From Nocardioides sp. CER19 (GTDB lineage Bacteria; Actinomycetota; Actinomycetes; Propionibacteriales; Nocardioidaceae), in assembly GCF_029846275.1 (NCBI RefSeq), contig NZ_JARVWS010000002.1:186001-250000 (forward strand): a stretch of 64,000 nucleotides of DNA. The letters run 5' to 3'. The notes under the pieces were generated by a model that did not search any database, had not been told where the DNA came from, and saw only the letters and a list, made by a program, of their open reading frames with translations. Below, one piece after another: positions 9,187 through 17,851 of this stretch; position 1 is the stretch's first letter; each line of letters begins with the position of its first letter. The position numbers and the translations under genes are program-made.

Positions 9187-10611
9187 ATGGCGAGCACGTC
9201 AGGCCTCAGAGGCTCGATCGGCGTCGTCGGCATCGTCTTTCTCGTGGTCGCGGCAGCGTCGCCGCTGACCACGGTCGCCGGCTCGCTGCCGGTGATGATC
9301 GCCCTCGGGAACGGAGCCGGTGCTCCGCTGACCTACCTCATCGCCGCCCTGGTGCTGCTGCTGTTCAGCGTCGGGTACGCCGCGATGAGCAGCCGGATCA
9401 CCGACGCCGGCGCGTTCTACGCGTACGTCACCCAGGGCCTCGGCCGCCGGCTCGGCATCGGCGCCGCCGGCCTGGCGCTGTTCGCCTACGCGACCATCCA
9501 GGCGGGCGTCTACGGCCTGGCCGCCTCCACGGTGGAGGGCCTGGTGGTCCAGTACGGCGGACCCGACCTGCCGTGGTGGTTCTGGGCGTTCGTGATGATG
9601 GCCCTGGTCGGCGTCGTCGGCTATCGCAACATCAGCCTCGGCGCGCGCCTCCTCGGCGTGCTGCTCGCCCTCGAGATCATCGCGATCGCCGTGCTCACCG
9701 TCGCGGTGTTCGCCCACGGCGGCGCCCACGGCATCGACCTGGAGTCGTTCAAGCCCTCGACGTTCGTCTCCGGCTCGCCCGGCATCGCGATGATGTTCGC
9801 GATCGGCTCCTTCGTCGGCTTCGAGGCGACCGCGATCTACAGCGAGGAGGCTCGCAACCCGAAGCGCACGGTCCCCGTCGCGACGTACGTCGCGATCATC
9901 GTGATCGGCGTGCTCTACGCGCTCTCCAGCTGGGCGGTCGTGCTCGCCTTCGGCAGCGGCGAGGTCCAGGACGCGGCGCTCAAGGACACCGCCGGCCTCA
10001 CGTTCGGCGCGGCGGCCACCTACGTCGGCTCGTGGACGTCGGACGCGATGCAGGTCATGCTCGTCACCAGCCTGTTCGCCACCCTGCTGGCGTTTCACGG
10101 TGCGATCTCGCGCTACGTGTTCGCCCTCGCCCGTGCCGGCTACGCGCCGCGCGGTCTGGCCGCGGTCCACGCCAAGCACGGCTCGCCGCACGCCGGCTCG
10201 CTGCTGCAGACGGCCTCGGCCGTCGTCCTCGTCGGCATCTTCGCCGTCGCCGGAGCCGACCCGGTCCTGCAGCTGTTCACGTGGATGGCCGGTGTCGCCA
10301 TCGTGGCGATCCTCGCCCTGATGGCGCTGACCAGCTTCGCGATCCTGGCCTACTTCCGCCGCACCCGCGTCGACACCCGCGTGTGGCAGACGGTCGTCGC
10401 GCCGATCCTCGGCGGCCTCGGGCTGATCGCGATCCTGGCCCTGGTCATCGCGAACTTCACGACGCTGATCGGAGGCTCGCGGACCACCGCGGCGATCTTC
10501 CTGGCGGCAGTGGTCGTGACCTTCCTGGGCGGGGTCGTGCTGGGCGGAAGGTCGTCCGCGAGGGTGCTCGGCGACGAGGCGCCCGACCTGGAGCCGACGC
10601 CGGTTCCCTGA
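9187..10611 (+). CDS. APC-family amino acid/amine permease
   Basis: 474-residue, 12-helix amino acid-polyamine-organocation transporter in the cytoplasmic membrane. The N-terminal GSIGVVGIVFLVVAAASPLT, the TM6 region SFVGFEATAIYSEEARNP and the repeated hydrophobic segments are typical. AAGGAG lies 7 nt before the ATG. It is the first gene of an operon with a PLP phospho-lyase-like enzyme and a kinase, so it probably imports the amino alcohol or amine that those enzymes process. The exact substrate cannot be read from the sequence. Confidence 0.92.
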   Translation: MASTSGLRGSIGVVGIVFLVVAAASPLTTVAGSLPVMIALGNGAGAPLTYLIAALVLLLFSVGYAAMSSRITDAGAFYAYVTQGLGRRLGIGAAGLALFAYATIQAGVYGLAASTVEGLVVQYGGPDLPWWFWAFVMMALVGVVGYRNISLGARLLGVLLALEIIAIAVLTVAVFAHGGAHGIDLESFKPSTFVSGSPGIAMMFAIGSFVGFEATAIYSEEARNPKRTVPVATYVAIIVIGVLYALSSWAVVLAFGSGEVQDAALKDTAGLTFGAAATYVGSWTSDAMQVMLVTSLFATLLAFHGAISRYVFALARAGYAPRGLAAVHAKHGSPHAGSLLQTASAVVLVGIFAVAGADPVLQLFTWMAGVAIVAILALMALTSFAILAYFRRTRVDTRVWQTVVAPILGGLGLIAILALVIANFTTLIGGSRTTAAIFLAAVVVTFLGGVVLGGRSSARVLGDEAPDLEPTPVP

Positions 10612-10653
10612 GCCCGGCCACGTCCCGAAGACCTCTCACCACGAGGAGACCCG

Positions 10654-11922
10654 ATGTCGCACGACCTCCTGCAGCGACGGTTCGACGCCCTGGGGCGCAA
10701 CGCGCCCCTGTTCTACGACCGTCCGGTGCACCTGGTCCGCGGCGAAGGGGTCTGGGTGGAGGACTCTGACGGGCGGCGCTACCTCGACGCGTACAACAAC
10801 GTGCCCCACGTCGGGCACTGTCACCCCCGCGTCGTCGAGGCCGTCGCCCGTCAGGCCGCCACCCTCAACCTGCACACCCGCTACCTGCACGAGACGGTCG
10901 TCGAGTACGCCGAGCGGCTCACCGCGACGCTCGCCGAGCCGCTCGACACGGCGATCCTCACCTGCTCGGGCAGCGAGGCCAACGAGCTGGCCCTCCGGAT
11001 GGCGCGCTTCGCCACCGGCAGGAGCGGCCTGATCGTGAGCGACTTCAGCTACCACGGCAACACCGCGACCCTCGCCTCGGTGACGACGTGCTTCCCCGTC
11101 GTCGAGGCCTTCCCGGCCCACGCCCGTGCCGTCCGCGTGCCCGACCCGCGCCACGACGGCGCGGGGCTGACCGAGGCCGAGCTGGCCGACCGCTACGTCG
11201 CCGAGGTCGTCGCCGCGGTCCGGTCGCTGGAGCAGGAGGGCCACGGGGTCGCGGTCATCCTGCTGGACTCCTTCTTCGCCAACGAGGGACTGCCCGACCC
11301 CGTCCCGGGCTACGTCGCCCGCGCGGTCGAGACCGTCCGCGCGGCCGGTGGCCTCTTCGTCTGCGACGAGGTCCAGGCCGGCTTCGGCCGGACCGGCGAC
11401 GCGATGTGGGGCCACGAGCTGGTCGGGGTCGTCCCCGACATCGTGACGATGGGCAAGCCGATGGGCAACGGCCACCCGGTCGCCGGTGTGGTCGCCGGCA
11501 ACGACCTGGTCTCCGACTTCCAGGCGGCGTCGACCTACTTCAACACCTTCGGCGGCAACCCGGTCTCCGCGGCCGCCGCGATGGCCGTGCTCGACGTGCT
11601 CGAGGAGGAGCAGCTCCAGCGCAACGCGCAGGTCGTGGGCGGCTACGTGCGGGGGCACCTCGAGAAGCTGGCCGCCCGACACGAGGTGGTCGGAGCGGTC
11701 CGCGGCCGCGGGCTCTTCTTCGGCATCGAGATCCAGGACGACGGCCGGCCCGCGCCCGACCTCACCAAGAGACTCGTCAACGACATGCGCGAGCGGGGCG
11801 TCCTGCTGAGCCGGATCGGCCGGCACGACAACGTCCTGAAGATGCGCCCGCCGCTGTCGTTCAGCCAGGCGGATGCCGACTTCCTCCTCGGCACGCTCGA
11901 CGACGCGCTGACGGGCCTGTGA
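10654..11922 (+). CDS. Class III PLP enzyme, probable amino-alcohol-phosphate phospho-lyase
   Basis: 422-residue class III aminotransferase-fold enzyme. The Schiff-base lysine is Lys268 in TMGKPMGNGHPVAGVV. Cofactor motifs include SGSEANELALRMAR, the VCDEVQAGFGRTG Asp and STYFNTFGGNPVSAAA. The short GHCHPRVVEAV and NTRYLHE N-terminal blocks and the GKPMGNGHP lysine loop resemble ethanolamine-phosphate and phosphohydroxylysine phospho-lyases (AGXT2L1/AGXT2L2) rather than ordinary transaminases. The start overlaps nothing and has an AGGAG site. The next gene, a kinase overlapping by 4 nt, supports a phosphorylate-then-eliminate pathway giving aldehyde, ammonia and phosphate. Plain aminotransferase activity is the alternative. 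Confidence 0.85.
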   Translation: MSHDLLQRRFDALGRNAPLFYDRPVHLVRGEGVWVEDSDGRRYLDAYNNVPHVGHCHPRVVEAVARQAATLNLHTRYLHETVVEYAERLTATLAEPLDTAILTCSGSEANELALRMARFATGRSGLIVSDFSYHGNTATLASVTTCFPVVEAFPAHARAVRVPDPRHDGAGLTEAELADRYVAEVVAAVRSLEQEGHGVAVILLDSFFANEGLPDPVPGYVARAVETVRAAGGLFVCDEVQAGFGRTGDAMWGHELVGVVPDIVTMGKPMGNGHPVAGVVAGNDLVSDFQAASTYFNTFGGNPVSAAAAMAVLDVLEEEQLQRNAQVVGGYVRGHLEKLAARHEVVGAVRGRGLFFGIEIQDDGRPAPDLTKRLVNDMRERGVLLSRIGRHDNVLKMRPPLSFSQADADFLLGTLDDALTGL

Positions 11923-12971
11923 CCAAGCCGTCGGAGTTCGAGGCGCTGCCCGAGTCTGACCAGGCCGCCCGGCTCGCCCAGCTCGTGCTGGCCGCCGGCG
12001 CCCACTGGGACGGCGGGTTCGCCGATGTCGAGCTCGTCAAGTACCGCGAGAACGCCGTCTTCAGCGCTCGCCGCCCGGACGGAGCGCGGGTCGCGGTCCG
12101 CGTCCACCGGCACGGCTACCACTCCGACGCCGCCCTCCACTCCGAGCTCGCGTGGATGCGCGCCCTGGGGGAGACCGGCGACGTGGCCGTCCCGCCCGTG
12201 CTGGCCGCGAGCGACGGTCGGCTGGTCGTCGAGGTGACGCATGACGAGGTGCCGCTGCCGCGCCAGGTATCGGTGCTCGGCTGGCTGAACGGCGTACCGG
12301 CCGGCACCTCGGAGGACGGCGTCGCGCTCGACGACGAGGCGGCCGCGCGGCTCTATCACCACGCTGGGGCGCTCGCGGCGCGACTGCACAGCCACGCCAC
12401 GTCGTGGGCACCGCCGGAGGGATTCACCCGCCATGCCTGGGACGCCGACGGCCTCATCGGCGAGACGCCGCTGTGGGGTCGGTTCTGGGAGTACGACGGC
12501 CTCGACGACGACCAGCGACGCCTCCTGCTGGAGGCCCGCAGCCGCGCCGCCCTCGACCTCGCCGCGCTCGGCGCCGGTCCGCACAACTACGGCCTGATCC
12601 ACGCCGACCTGGTGCCGGAGAACCTGCTCGACCACGACGGCAGGCTCGAGCTGATCGACTTCGACGACGCCGGCTACGGCTGGTTCCTCTTCGAGCTCGC
12701 CACCGCCTTGTACTTCAACCTCGGCCGGAGCTGCTACGAGGACGTCCGGCAGAGCCTCCTCACCGGCTACCGCTCCGCCCGGCCGCTGAGCGCGGAGGAC
12801 GAGGCGAGCCTGCCCCTCTTCCTCTTCCTGCGCGGCACGACCTATCTCGGCTGGGTGCAGTCGCGGCCGGGGACGGAGACGTCCAGGAACCTCGGCCCGA
12901 TGCTCCGGACCATGGCGTGCGCCGCGGCCGAGAGCTACCTGAGCGCGCGGGCGACTGGGAAGGTCGGCTAG
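11919..12971 (+). CDS. APH-family kinase, probable amino-alcohol (hydroxylysine/ethanolamine-type) kinase
   Basis: 350 residues of the aminoglycoside phosphotransferase/choline kinase fold. The Brenner motif HADLVPENLL (catalytic Asp230) and the metal-binding IDFDDAGYG are intact, and VAVRVHRHGYHSD and LAWMRAL form the N-lobe. The GTG start overlaps the preceding stop (GTGA), showing translational coupling. Pairing with a class III PLP enzyme parallels animal hydroxylysine kinase (HYKK) plus phospho-lyase. I therefore infer phosphorylation of an imported amino alcohol rather than antibiotic resistance. Homoserine-kinase-like activity is possible. Confidence 0.82.
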   Translation: MTKPSEFEALPESDQAARLAQLVLAAGAHWDGGFADVELVKYRENAVFSARRPDGARVAVRVHRHGYHSDAALHSELAWMRALGETGDVAVPPVLAASDGRLVVEVTHDEVPLPRQVSVLGWLNGVPAGTSEDGVALDDEAAARLYHHAGALAARLHSHATSWAPPEGFTRHAWDADGLIGETPLWGRFWEYDGLDDDQRRLLLEARSRAALDLAALGAGPHNYGLIHADLVPENLLDHDGRLELIDFDDAGYGWFLFELATALYFNLGRSCYEDVRQSLLTGYRSARPLSAEDEASLPLFLFLRGTTYLGWVQSRPGTETSRNLGPMLRTMACAAAESYLSARATGKVG

Positions 12972-12980
12972 GCACCATGC

Positions 12981-13009
12981 GGGGGACGACCGCCTGAAGG
13001 CGGCCCCCC
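12981..13009. terminator. Terminator hairpin between convergent genes
   Basis: CCGCC-TGAA-GGCGG stem-loop flanked by GGGGG (12981-12985) and CCCCCC (13004-13009), which extend the stem with a small bulge. It separates the kinase (+) and ferredoxin (-) genes. Confidence 0.7.
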
Positions 13010-13030
13010 AGCAGGTAGATCCTCAGCAGG

Positions 13031-13366
13031 TCAGTACTCCGCGACGAGCGCGGTGTCGACGCCGACGACGCCGAGCTTCTGCGCGCCGCCGGGGTTGCCG
13101 ATCGGCTCGTCGCGACCGGGCAGGGGCAGCTCGAAGAACGCGCGGGAGTCCTCCATGAACACCGCCAGGTCCGGGTCCTTCCTCGCCTTGCGGTCGACGA
13201 AGACGGCGGCGGTGGGGCACTCGACCTCGCAGGCTCCGCAGTCGATGCACTCGTGGGGGTTGATGTAGCTCTTGCGGTCGCCCTCGTAGATGCAGTCGAC
13301 AGGACAGACGTCGATGCAGGAGCGGTCGAGGACGTCGATGCAGTCGGCGCCGATGATGTAGCTCAT
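13031..13366 (-). CDS. 7Fe ferredoxin (FdxA-like)
   Basis: 111-residue bacterial ferredoxin with [3Fe-4S] and [4Fe-4S] sites. Cys residues occur in DCIDVLDRSCIDVCPVDCIY and CIDCGACEVECP. The long tail after residue 60 is normal for actinobacterial FdxA proteins. AAGGAAC precedes the ATG. It is followed on the same strand side by a ferredoxin reductase gene and faces the Rieske oxygenase, so it may carry electrons from NADPH to that oxygenase. CarAa-type oxygenases more often use a Rieske or plant-type 2Fe ferredoxin, so a 7Fe donor would be a variation. Confidence 0.93.
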   Translation of the reverse strand: MSYIIGADCIDVLDRSCIDVCPVDCIYEGDRKSYINPHECIDCGACEVECPTAAVFVDRKARKDPDLAVFMEDSRAFFELPLPGRDEPIGNPGGAQKLGVVGVDTALVAEY

Positions 13367-13392
13367 GGTTCGTTCCTTCTGTGTCGCGGTGC

Positions 13393-14385
13393 TCAGGCGC
13401 CGTCGGTGGAGTGGCCCGGGAAGAGGGTGAGATCGGGATCGAGGTCGACGGCCACGTGGTTCATGGCCGTGGCGACCTCGCCGAAGCCGACCGACATGAG
13501 CTTGACCTTGCCCGGGTAGTCGGTGAGGTCACCCGCGGCGTAGACCTGCGGGAGGTTCGTGCGCATGCTGCGGTCGACCGCGACGGACCTGCCTGCGAGC
13601 TCGATGCCCCACTCGCGAAGGGGGCCGAGGTCGCTGATGAAGCCGAGGGCGGCGATGACGTGGTCGGCGGCGACGATGGTCTCCTCGCCGTCCTTCGTCC
13701 GCAGCGTGACCTTCGAAAGGCGCGATGCGTCGAGATCACCCTCGAGTGCGACCACCTCGCAGTCGGTGTGGATCGTCGCCGATCCGGCGCGGACCCGCGC
13801 GAGGGTGGCCGCGTGGCCCCGGAACGCGGCCCGACGGTGGACCAGCGTCACCGAGCGGGCGATCGACCCGAGCGCGTCGGCCCAGTCGAGTGCGCTGTCG
13901 CCGCCGCCCACGATGACGACGTCCTGGTCGGCATGGGCCGACGGATCGACGACGAAGTACGACAGCCCGCGGTCGAGCCACTCCTCGCCACAGGGCAGCG
14001 CGCGCGGGGTCGGCGTACCGATGCCGGCGGTGAGCACGACCGCGCGTGCCTCGATGACGGTGCCGTCGTCGAGGGTGAGGACCGGCGCGCCGTCGCGGTG
14101 CTCGAGCGTGACCGCCTGCCTCCCGAGCAGGTAGGTCGGCTCGAAGGCGGCCGCCTGCTCGGCCAGGGCGGCGACGAAGTCGCGGCCGCGGATGGCGGGG
14201 ATCGCCGCGACGTCGCGGATCTCCTTCTCGGGGTAGAGCGCCGTGACCTGTCCGCCGACCGCCGGGAGGACGTCGACGACGACGGTGGACAGTCCGCGGA
14301 AGCCGGCGTAGTAGGCGCCGTACAGGCCCGTGGGTCCGGCACCGACGATCACGACGTCGGTGCGGAGGGTCGGCGAGGTGGTCAT
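13393..14385 (-). CDS. Ferredoxin-NADP reductase, thioredoxin-reductase-like type
   Basis: 330-residue FAD/NAD(P)H oxidoreductase. The FAD-binding VIVGAGPTGLYGAYYAGFRG and YPEKEIRDVAAIP are at the N-terminus. The NADPH site VVIVGGGDSALDWA lies near residue 160, and AAGDLTDYPGKVKLMSVGFGEV near the C-terminus. There is no CxxC redox pair, so it is the TrxR-like ferredoxin-NADP reductase type (FNR), not thioredoxin reductase. TGGAGG sits 8 nt before the ATG. It lies upstream of the ferredoxin gene in the same orientation (27-bp gap), so the two probably form one electron-transfer operon divergent from the Rieske oxygenase. Confidence 0.93.
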   Translation of the reverse strand: MTTSPTLRTDVVIVGAGPTGLYGAYYAGFRGLSTVVVDVLPAVGGQVTALYPEKEIRDVAAIPAIRGRDFVAALAEQAAAFEPTYLLGRQAVTLEHRDGAPVLTLDDGTVIEARAVVLTAGIGTPTPRALPCGEEWLDRGLSYFVVDPSAHADQDVVIVGGGDSALDWADALGSIARSVTLVHRRAAFRGHAATLARVRAGSATIHTDCEVVALEGDLDASRLSKVTLRTKDGEETIVAADHVIAALGFISDLGPLREWGIELAGRSVAVDRSMRTNLPQVYAAGDLTDYPGKVKLMSVGFGEVATAMNHVAVDLDPDLTLFPGHSTDGA

Positions 14386-14463
14386 GGCGATGCCTCCAGG
14401 TGGAGAGGAGCGAACGTACGGCGGCGAATGTAGGGAGCGGCCGCTTCCGGCTTCCTCTGCTGT

Positions 14464-14480
14464 GGACCGCTCAGCGGACC
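14464..14480. promoter_or_regulatory. 17-bp palindrome, copy 2 (GGACCGCTCAGCGGACC)
   Basis: Same CCGCTCAGCGG core as 7664-7680, differing only by A for T at two symmetric flank positions. It is placed 79 bp from the ferredoxin reductase start (-) and 173 bp from the Rieske oxygenase start (+). Inferred operator for coordinated control of both oxygenase systems. The remaining bases of the 267-bp gap show no other clear element. Confidence 0.5.
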
Positions 14481-14652
14481 CGCCGACGAAATCGGCCGGG
14501 CCGCCGACGTGGAGCGGGCAGCGGTTCGCCAGGCGGACCGGCCTCCTTGTGACCGGTGCCGCGCCGGTGGTCTTCTCCGGCATCGGGCCGTCCCAGAGCC
14601 GGCCCGGCTGGATGGAGCGAGTCCCCCGACTCGCGGAGACGTGGAGCAGACC

Positions 14653-15933
14653 ATGACCGAGACCGTGAACCCGAAGCCTCCGGCGGCGCCCCGGGCGGGC
14701 GCCGCCACCGCGCCGACCAAGCGCCCGACCGCCGGCACCGCCAAGAAGCCGGTCAGCCGCCACCGGGAGGGCAAGCTGCCCGGCCGCCAGGACTGGTCGA
14801 GCTGGCCGCACTACCAGGCGGCCGCCGCCGGCTTCCGCGGCTACTGGTACCCGGTCTGCTTCGTCGACCAGGTCGGCGAGAAGCCGCACAAGGTGCGCCT
14901 GCTGGGCGAGGACCTCTTCATCATTCGTGACAACGGCAAGGTCTACGGGATGAAGGACCGCTGCCCGCACCGCGGCGTCCCGCTGAGCTATGGCAACAAG
15001 CAGTTCCCCGGCACGGTCTCCTGCGTCTACCACGGCTGGACGTTCGACCTCGAGAGCGGCGACCTGGTCGCCGCGATCACCGACGGACCGCAGTCGCCGA
15101 TCTGCCGCAAGGTCACCCAGCCGACGTACGACGTCGAGGAGCGCCTCGGCATGGTCTGGGTCTACATCGGCGACGGCGAGAAGCCGCACCCGATCGACGA
15201 GCAGCTCCCCGAGGAGCTCGTGTCGAACCCGGCCGTGCTCGGCCAGCGCATCCAGCCACGTGAGGGCAACTGGCGCTTCGCCTGCGAGAACGGCTACGAC
15301 GAGGGCCACGCGAAGTACCTCCACCGCACGGCGCTGTGGCGGCTCTTCAAGCCGATGCCGGTGTGGAACACGACCAAGATCGTCAAGCGGGGCCGCTGGA
15401 TCTATCGCGTCCAGGAGGAGCAGCACTGGGAGGCCGACTTCCCCGGGCTGGGCACGTGGAGCGGTCAGGCCTGGTACAAGGCCAAGCCACCGAGGCAGAC
15501 CTCCAACATCGGCAACACGGCGTCGCACCGCGAGGTCAACCCCGTCATCGCGGAGCAGGAGTTCCCGGGCTTCGCCTCGGTCAGCATGCCCGGCGTCCTC
15601 CGGATCGCCTACCCGACGTTCATCCACTACGAGTTCTACGTCCCGGTCGACGCCGACAACCACCTCTACGTCGGCGTGATGGCCAACTTCGAGAAGGGTG
15701 TCAAGGCCCTGCCCTTCTACGCCAAGTACCTGGGTGCGGTGCGGTGGCTCTTCCACGGCCAGTTCTCCGGCCAGGACAAGTGGATGGTCGAGGTCACCGA
15801 CGCCCCGCCGGAGAAGCTCTACCGCCCCGACGACGCGCTCCTGCAGTGGCGCAAGCTCGCCGAGGACACCACCGAGGACCGTCTCGACGCGCTGCGCGAG
15901 CAGGGCCTCGAGCCGTTCGACCCGACCGCCTGA
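14653..15933 (+). CDS. CarAa-like Rieske non-haem iron oxygenase
   Basis: 426 residues. A Lys/Ala/Pro-rich N-terminal extension (about 1-45) precedes a Rieske domain with CPHRG (about 103) and CVYHGWTF (2Fe-2S ligands). The catalytic domain carries the mononuclear iron motif ENGYDEGHAKYLH. No small subunit gene is present, and the overall pattern (WYPV, LLGEDLF, KDRCPHRGV, EENG-D-H) resembles the homotrimeric carbazole 1,9a-dioxygenase oxygenase CarAa. It would hydroxylate an aromatic substrate using electrons from the ferredoxin pair at 13031-14385, making a diol for the extradiol dioxygenase that follows 17 bp later. Actual substrate unknown. Confidence 0.9.
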   Translation: MTETVNPKPPAAPRAGAATAPTKRPTAGTAKKPVSRHREGKLPGRQDWSSWPHYQAAAAGFRGYWYPVCFVDQVGEKPHKVRLLGEDLFIIRDNGKVYGMKDRCPHRGVPLSYGNKQFPGTVSCVYHGWTFDLESGDLVAAITDGPQSPICRKVTQPTYDVEERLGMVWVYIGDGEKPHPIDEQLPEELVSNPAVLGQRIQPREGNWRFACENGYDEGHAKYLHRTALWRLFKPMPVWNTTKIVKRGRWIYRVQEEQHWEADFPGLGTWSGQAWYKAKPPRQTSNIGNTASHREVNPVIAEQEFPGFASVSMPGVLRIAYPTFIHYEFYVPVDADNHLYVGVMANFEKGVKALPFYAKYLGAVRWLFHGQFSGQDKWMVEVTDAPPEKLYRPDDALLQWRKLAEDTTEDRLDALREQGLEPFDPTA

Positions 15934-15950
15934 CCGGAAGGAGACACCGC

Positions 15951-16892
15951 ATGGCTTCCATCGTGCTGGGCGTCGGTGCATCGCACTCGACCCTGATGAA
16001 CACCCACTGGGACAAGGTCGTCCACACCGAGCGCGCCGAGAGCTTCCGCGACGGGTTGTACGCCGCCCGCGACCGGATCGCCGAGGCCCGGCCCGACGTC
16101 GTCGTGGTGGTGGGGTCGAACCACTTCCGCGGGTTCTGGCTCGACCTCATCCCGTCCTTCACGCTGGGCGTGGGCGAGGTGATCGCCGCCGGCGACGGCG
16201 GCACCCCGAAGGGGCCCCAGCGCACCGACCCGGTGTTCGCCCAGGCGCTCGCCACCGAGCTCGTCAACGCGGGCACCGAGGTGGCGATCTCGGCGCGCCT
16301 GACCATCGACCACGGCCAGGCGCACGCGATCCAGTACCTGCTCGACGGCCTCGACGTCCCGGTCGTGCCGCTGGTCGTCAACGTCTTCGCACCGCCGCTG
16401 CCGACCATGCCCCGCGTCGTCGAGCTCGGCGCCAACATCGCCGCCGCGGTCGAGAAGATCGGCGGCGACAAGCGTGTCGTCGTCGTGGCCTCCGGCGGCC
16501 TGTCGCACCAGCTCCCGTGGCCGAGTGACTGGACCGAGCCCGAGGGCGAGGACGAGGAGTTCCTCGTCGAGGCGTGGCTCAACGGCAGGGGTGAGTGGGA
16601 GCGCTACGACAAGCGTCGCCGCGAGATCATCGTCGCCGCGCAGCCCACGATCTTCGAGGACTTCGACGAGCGCTTCCTCGCCGACCTCGAGCGAGGCGAC
16701 CTGTTCACGTACACCGAGCTGACCACCGAGAAGATCCTCGAGGTCGCCGGCAACGGCGGCCAGGAGCTGCGCACCTGGATGGTCATGGTCGCGGCCCTCG
16801 GCTTCGCCCCCGGCAAGGCGCTCGCCTACGCCGCGATGCCGGAGTGGCTCACCGGCATGGGCGTGGCGGTCATCGAGCCGGACGCATCCTGA
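15951..16892 (+). CDS. Class III (LigB-type) extradiol ring-cleavage dioxygenase
   Basis: 313-residue LigB-fold Fe(II) dioxygenase of the MhpB/2,3-dihydroxyphenylpropionate type. The metal and active-site His are in GVGASHSTLM, VVGSNHFRGF, TIDHGQAHAI and VVVASGGLSHQLP. GGAAGGAGA stands before the ATG. It should open a catechol-like ring meta to the hydroxyls. A single-chain form differs from CarBaBb, whose two subunits handle the carbazole product. It is followed by two meta-cleavage-product hydrolases in the same operon. Confidence 0.92.
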   Translation: MASIVLGVGASHSTLMNTHWDKVVHTERAESFRDGLYAARDRIAEARPDVVVVVGSNHFRGFWLDLIPSFTLGVGEVIAAGDGGTPKGPQRTDPVFAQALATELVNAGTEVAISARLTIDHGQAHAIQYLLDGLDVPVVPLVVNVFAPPLPTMPRVVELGANIAAAVEKIGGDKRVVVVASGGLSHQLPWPSDWTEPEGEDEEFLVEAWLNGRGEWERYDKRRREIIVAAQPTIFEDFDERFLADLERGDLFTYTELTTEKILEVAGNGGQELRTWMVMVAALGFAPGKALAYAAMPEWLTGMGVAVIEPDAS

Positions 16893-16935
16893 CGCGCCCC
16901 ACCACCCCACGACACCCCTGACAGGAAGCACCCAC

Positions 16936-17820
16936 GTGACCACGGACAAGCTCACCTCACCCGCCGCCGGCCCGGCGCCCGAGAGCCGATTCGCGAAGGC
17001 GGACGGCGTCGAGTACCACTACTACGACATCGGTTCGGGACCGGACACGATCTTCCTCCACGGCGGCGGCCCCGGCTGCACCGCGTGGAGCGACTTCGGC
17101 CCCGTGGCGCCGTACTTCGCCCGGGACCGGCACCTCTACCTGATCGACATCCTCCAGTACGGCAAGTCCGAGAAGTGCCGGATCACCGGGCCGATGTGGG
17201 ACTTCCACGCCACCAAGACGGTGGCGCTGATGGACGAGCTCGGCATCGAGAAGGCCGACTTCGTCTGCAACTCGTGGGGCGGCACGATCGCCCTCAACCT
17301 CGCGGCCAAGTACCCCGACCGGGTGAGGTCCCTCGTGATCACCGGCAGCATGCCGGTCTTCTACGGGCCCCTGGCGCCACTGCCCGAGCGGGGTCACCGG
17401 GGCCGTACGGCACGCGACGTCTACTACGGCGGCGAGGGCCCGACCCGGGAGAAGATGCGGACGCTGATCACCAAGCTCGAGTGGTACGACGCCGACCGCC
17501 TCCCCGACGAGACCCTCGACCTGCGCTACGAGCAGAGCCTGGACCCCGAGGAGCGCGCGCTCGCCGCGATGTCCGACTCGCCGCGCGGCGAGTGGCAGGA
17601 CCTGACCGCCGAGCTCGGTCTCGTCGAGGCGCCGACGCTGTTCATGTGGGGACGCGAGGACGCGTTCCTGACGCCCGACTACCCGATGATGCTCGCCCGC
17701 ATGGTGAAGCGCGGAAACCTCCACGTGATGGAACACGTCTCCCACCACCTGCAGGAGGAGCGACCCGGCGCCTACCACGCCGTCGTGGACGGCTTCCTCA
17801 CCTCGATCGACCACCCGTGA
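16936..17820 (+). CDS. Meta-cleavage-product C-C hydrolase 1 (alpha/beta hydrolase)
   Basis: 294-residue alpha/beta hydrolase of the BphD/MhpC/HsaD group. The oxyanion-hole segment is FLHGGGPGCTAWSDF, the nucleophile Ser113 is in VCNSWGGTIA, the acid Asp is in WGREDAF and the His is in VMEHVSHHLQEE. The GGGPG loop and NSWGG elbow are the marks of C-C hydrolases acting on 2-hydroxy-6-oxo-dienoates. GTG start with AGGAAG upstream. It should cleave the product of the preceding extradiol dioxygenase. Confidence 0.92.
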   Translation: MTTDKLTSPAAGPAPESRFAKADGVEYHYYDIGSGPDTIFLHGGGPGCTAWSDFGPVAPYFARDRHLYLIDILQYGKSEKCRITGPMWDFHATKTVALMDELGIEKADFVCNSWGGTIALNLAAKYPDRVRSLVITGSMPVFYGPLAPLPERGHRGRTARDVYYGGEGPTREKMRTLITKLEWYDADRLPDETLDLRYEQSLDPEERALAAMSDSPRGEWQDLTAELGLVEAPTLFMWGREDAFLTPDYPMMLARMVKRGNLHVMEHVSHHLQEERPGAYHAVVDGFLTSIDHP

Positions 17821-17851
17821 GCACCAGCTCGCCCGCGTTGAAGGACCCACC

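Noticed and set aside
14386..15981. Upstream extension of the ferredoxin reductase frame on the minus strand
   Set aside because: No homology, lies opposite the Rieske oxygenase; the ATG at 14385 has a good ribosome site and the correct family N-terminus.
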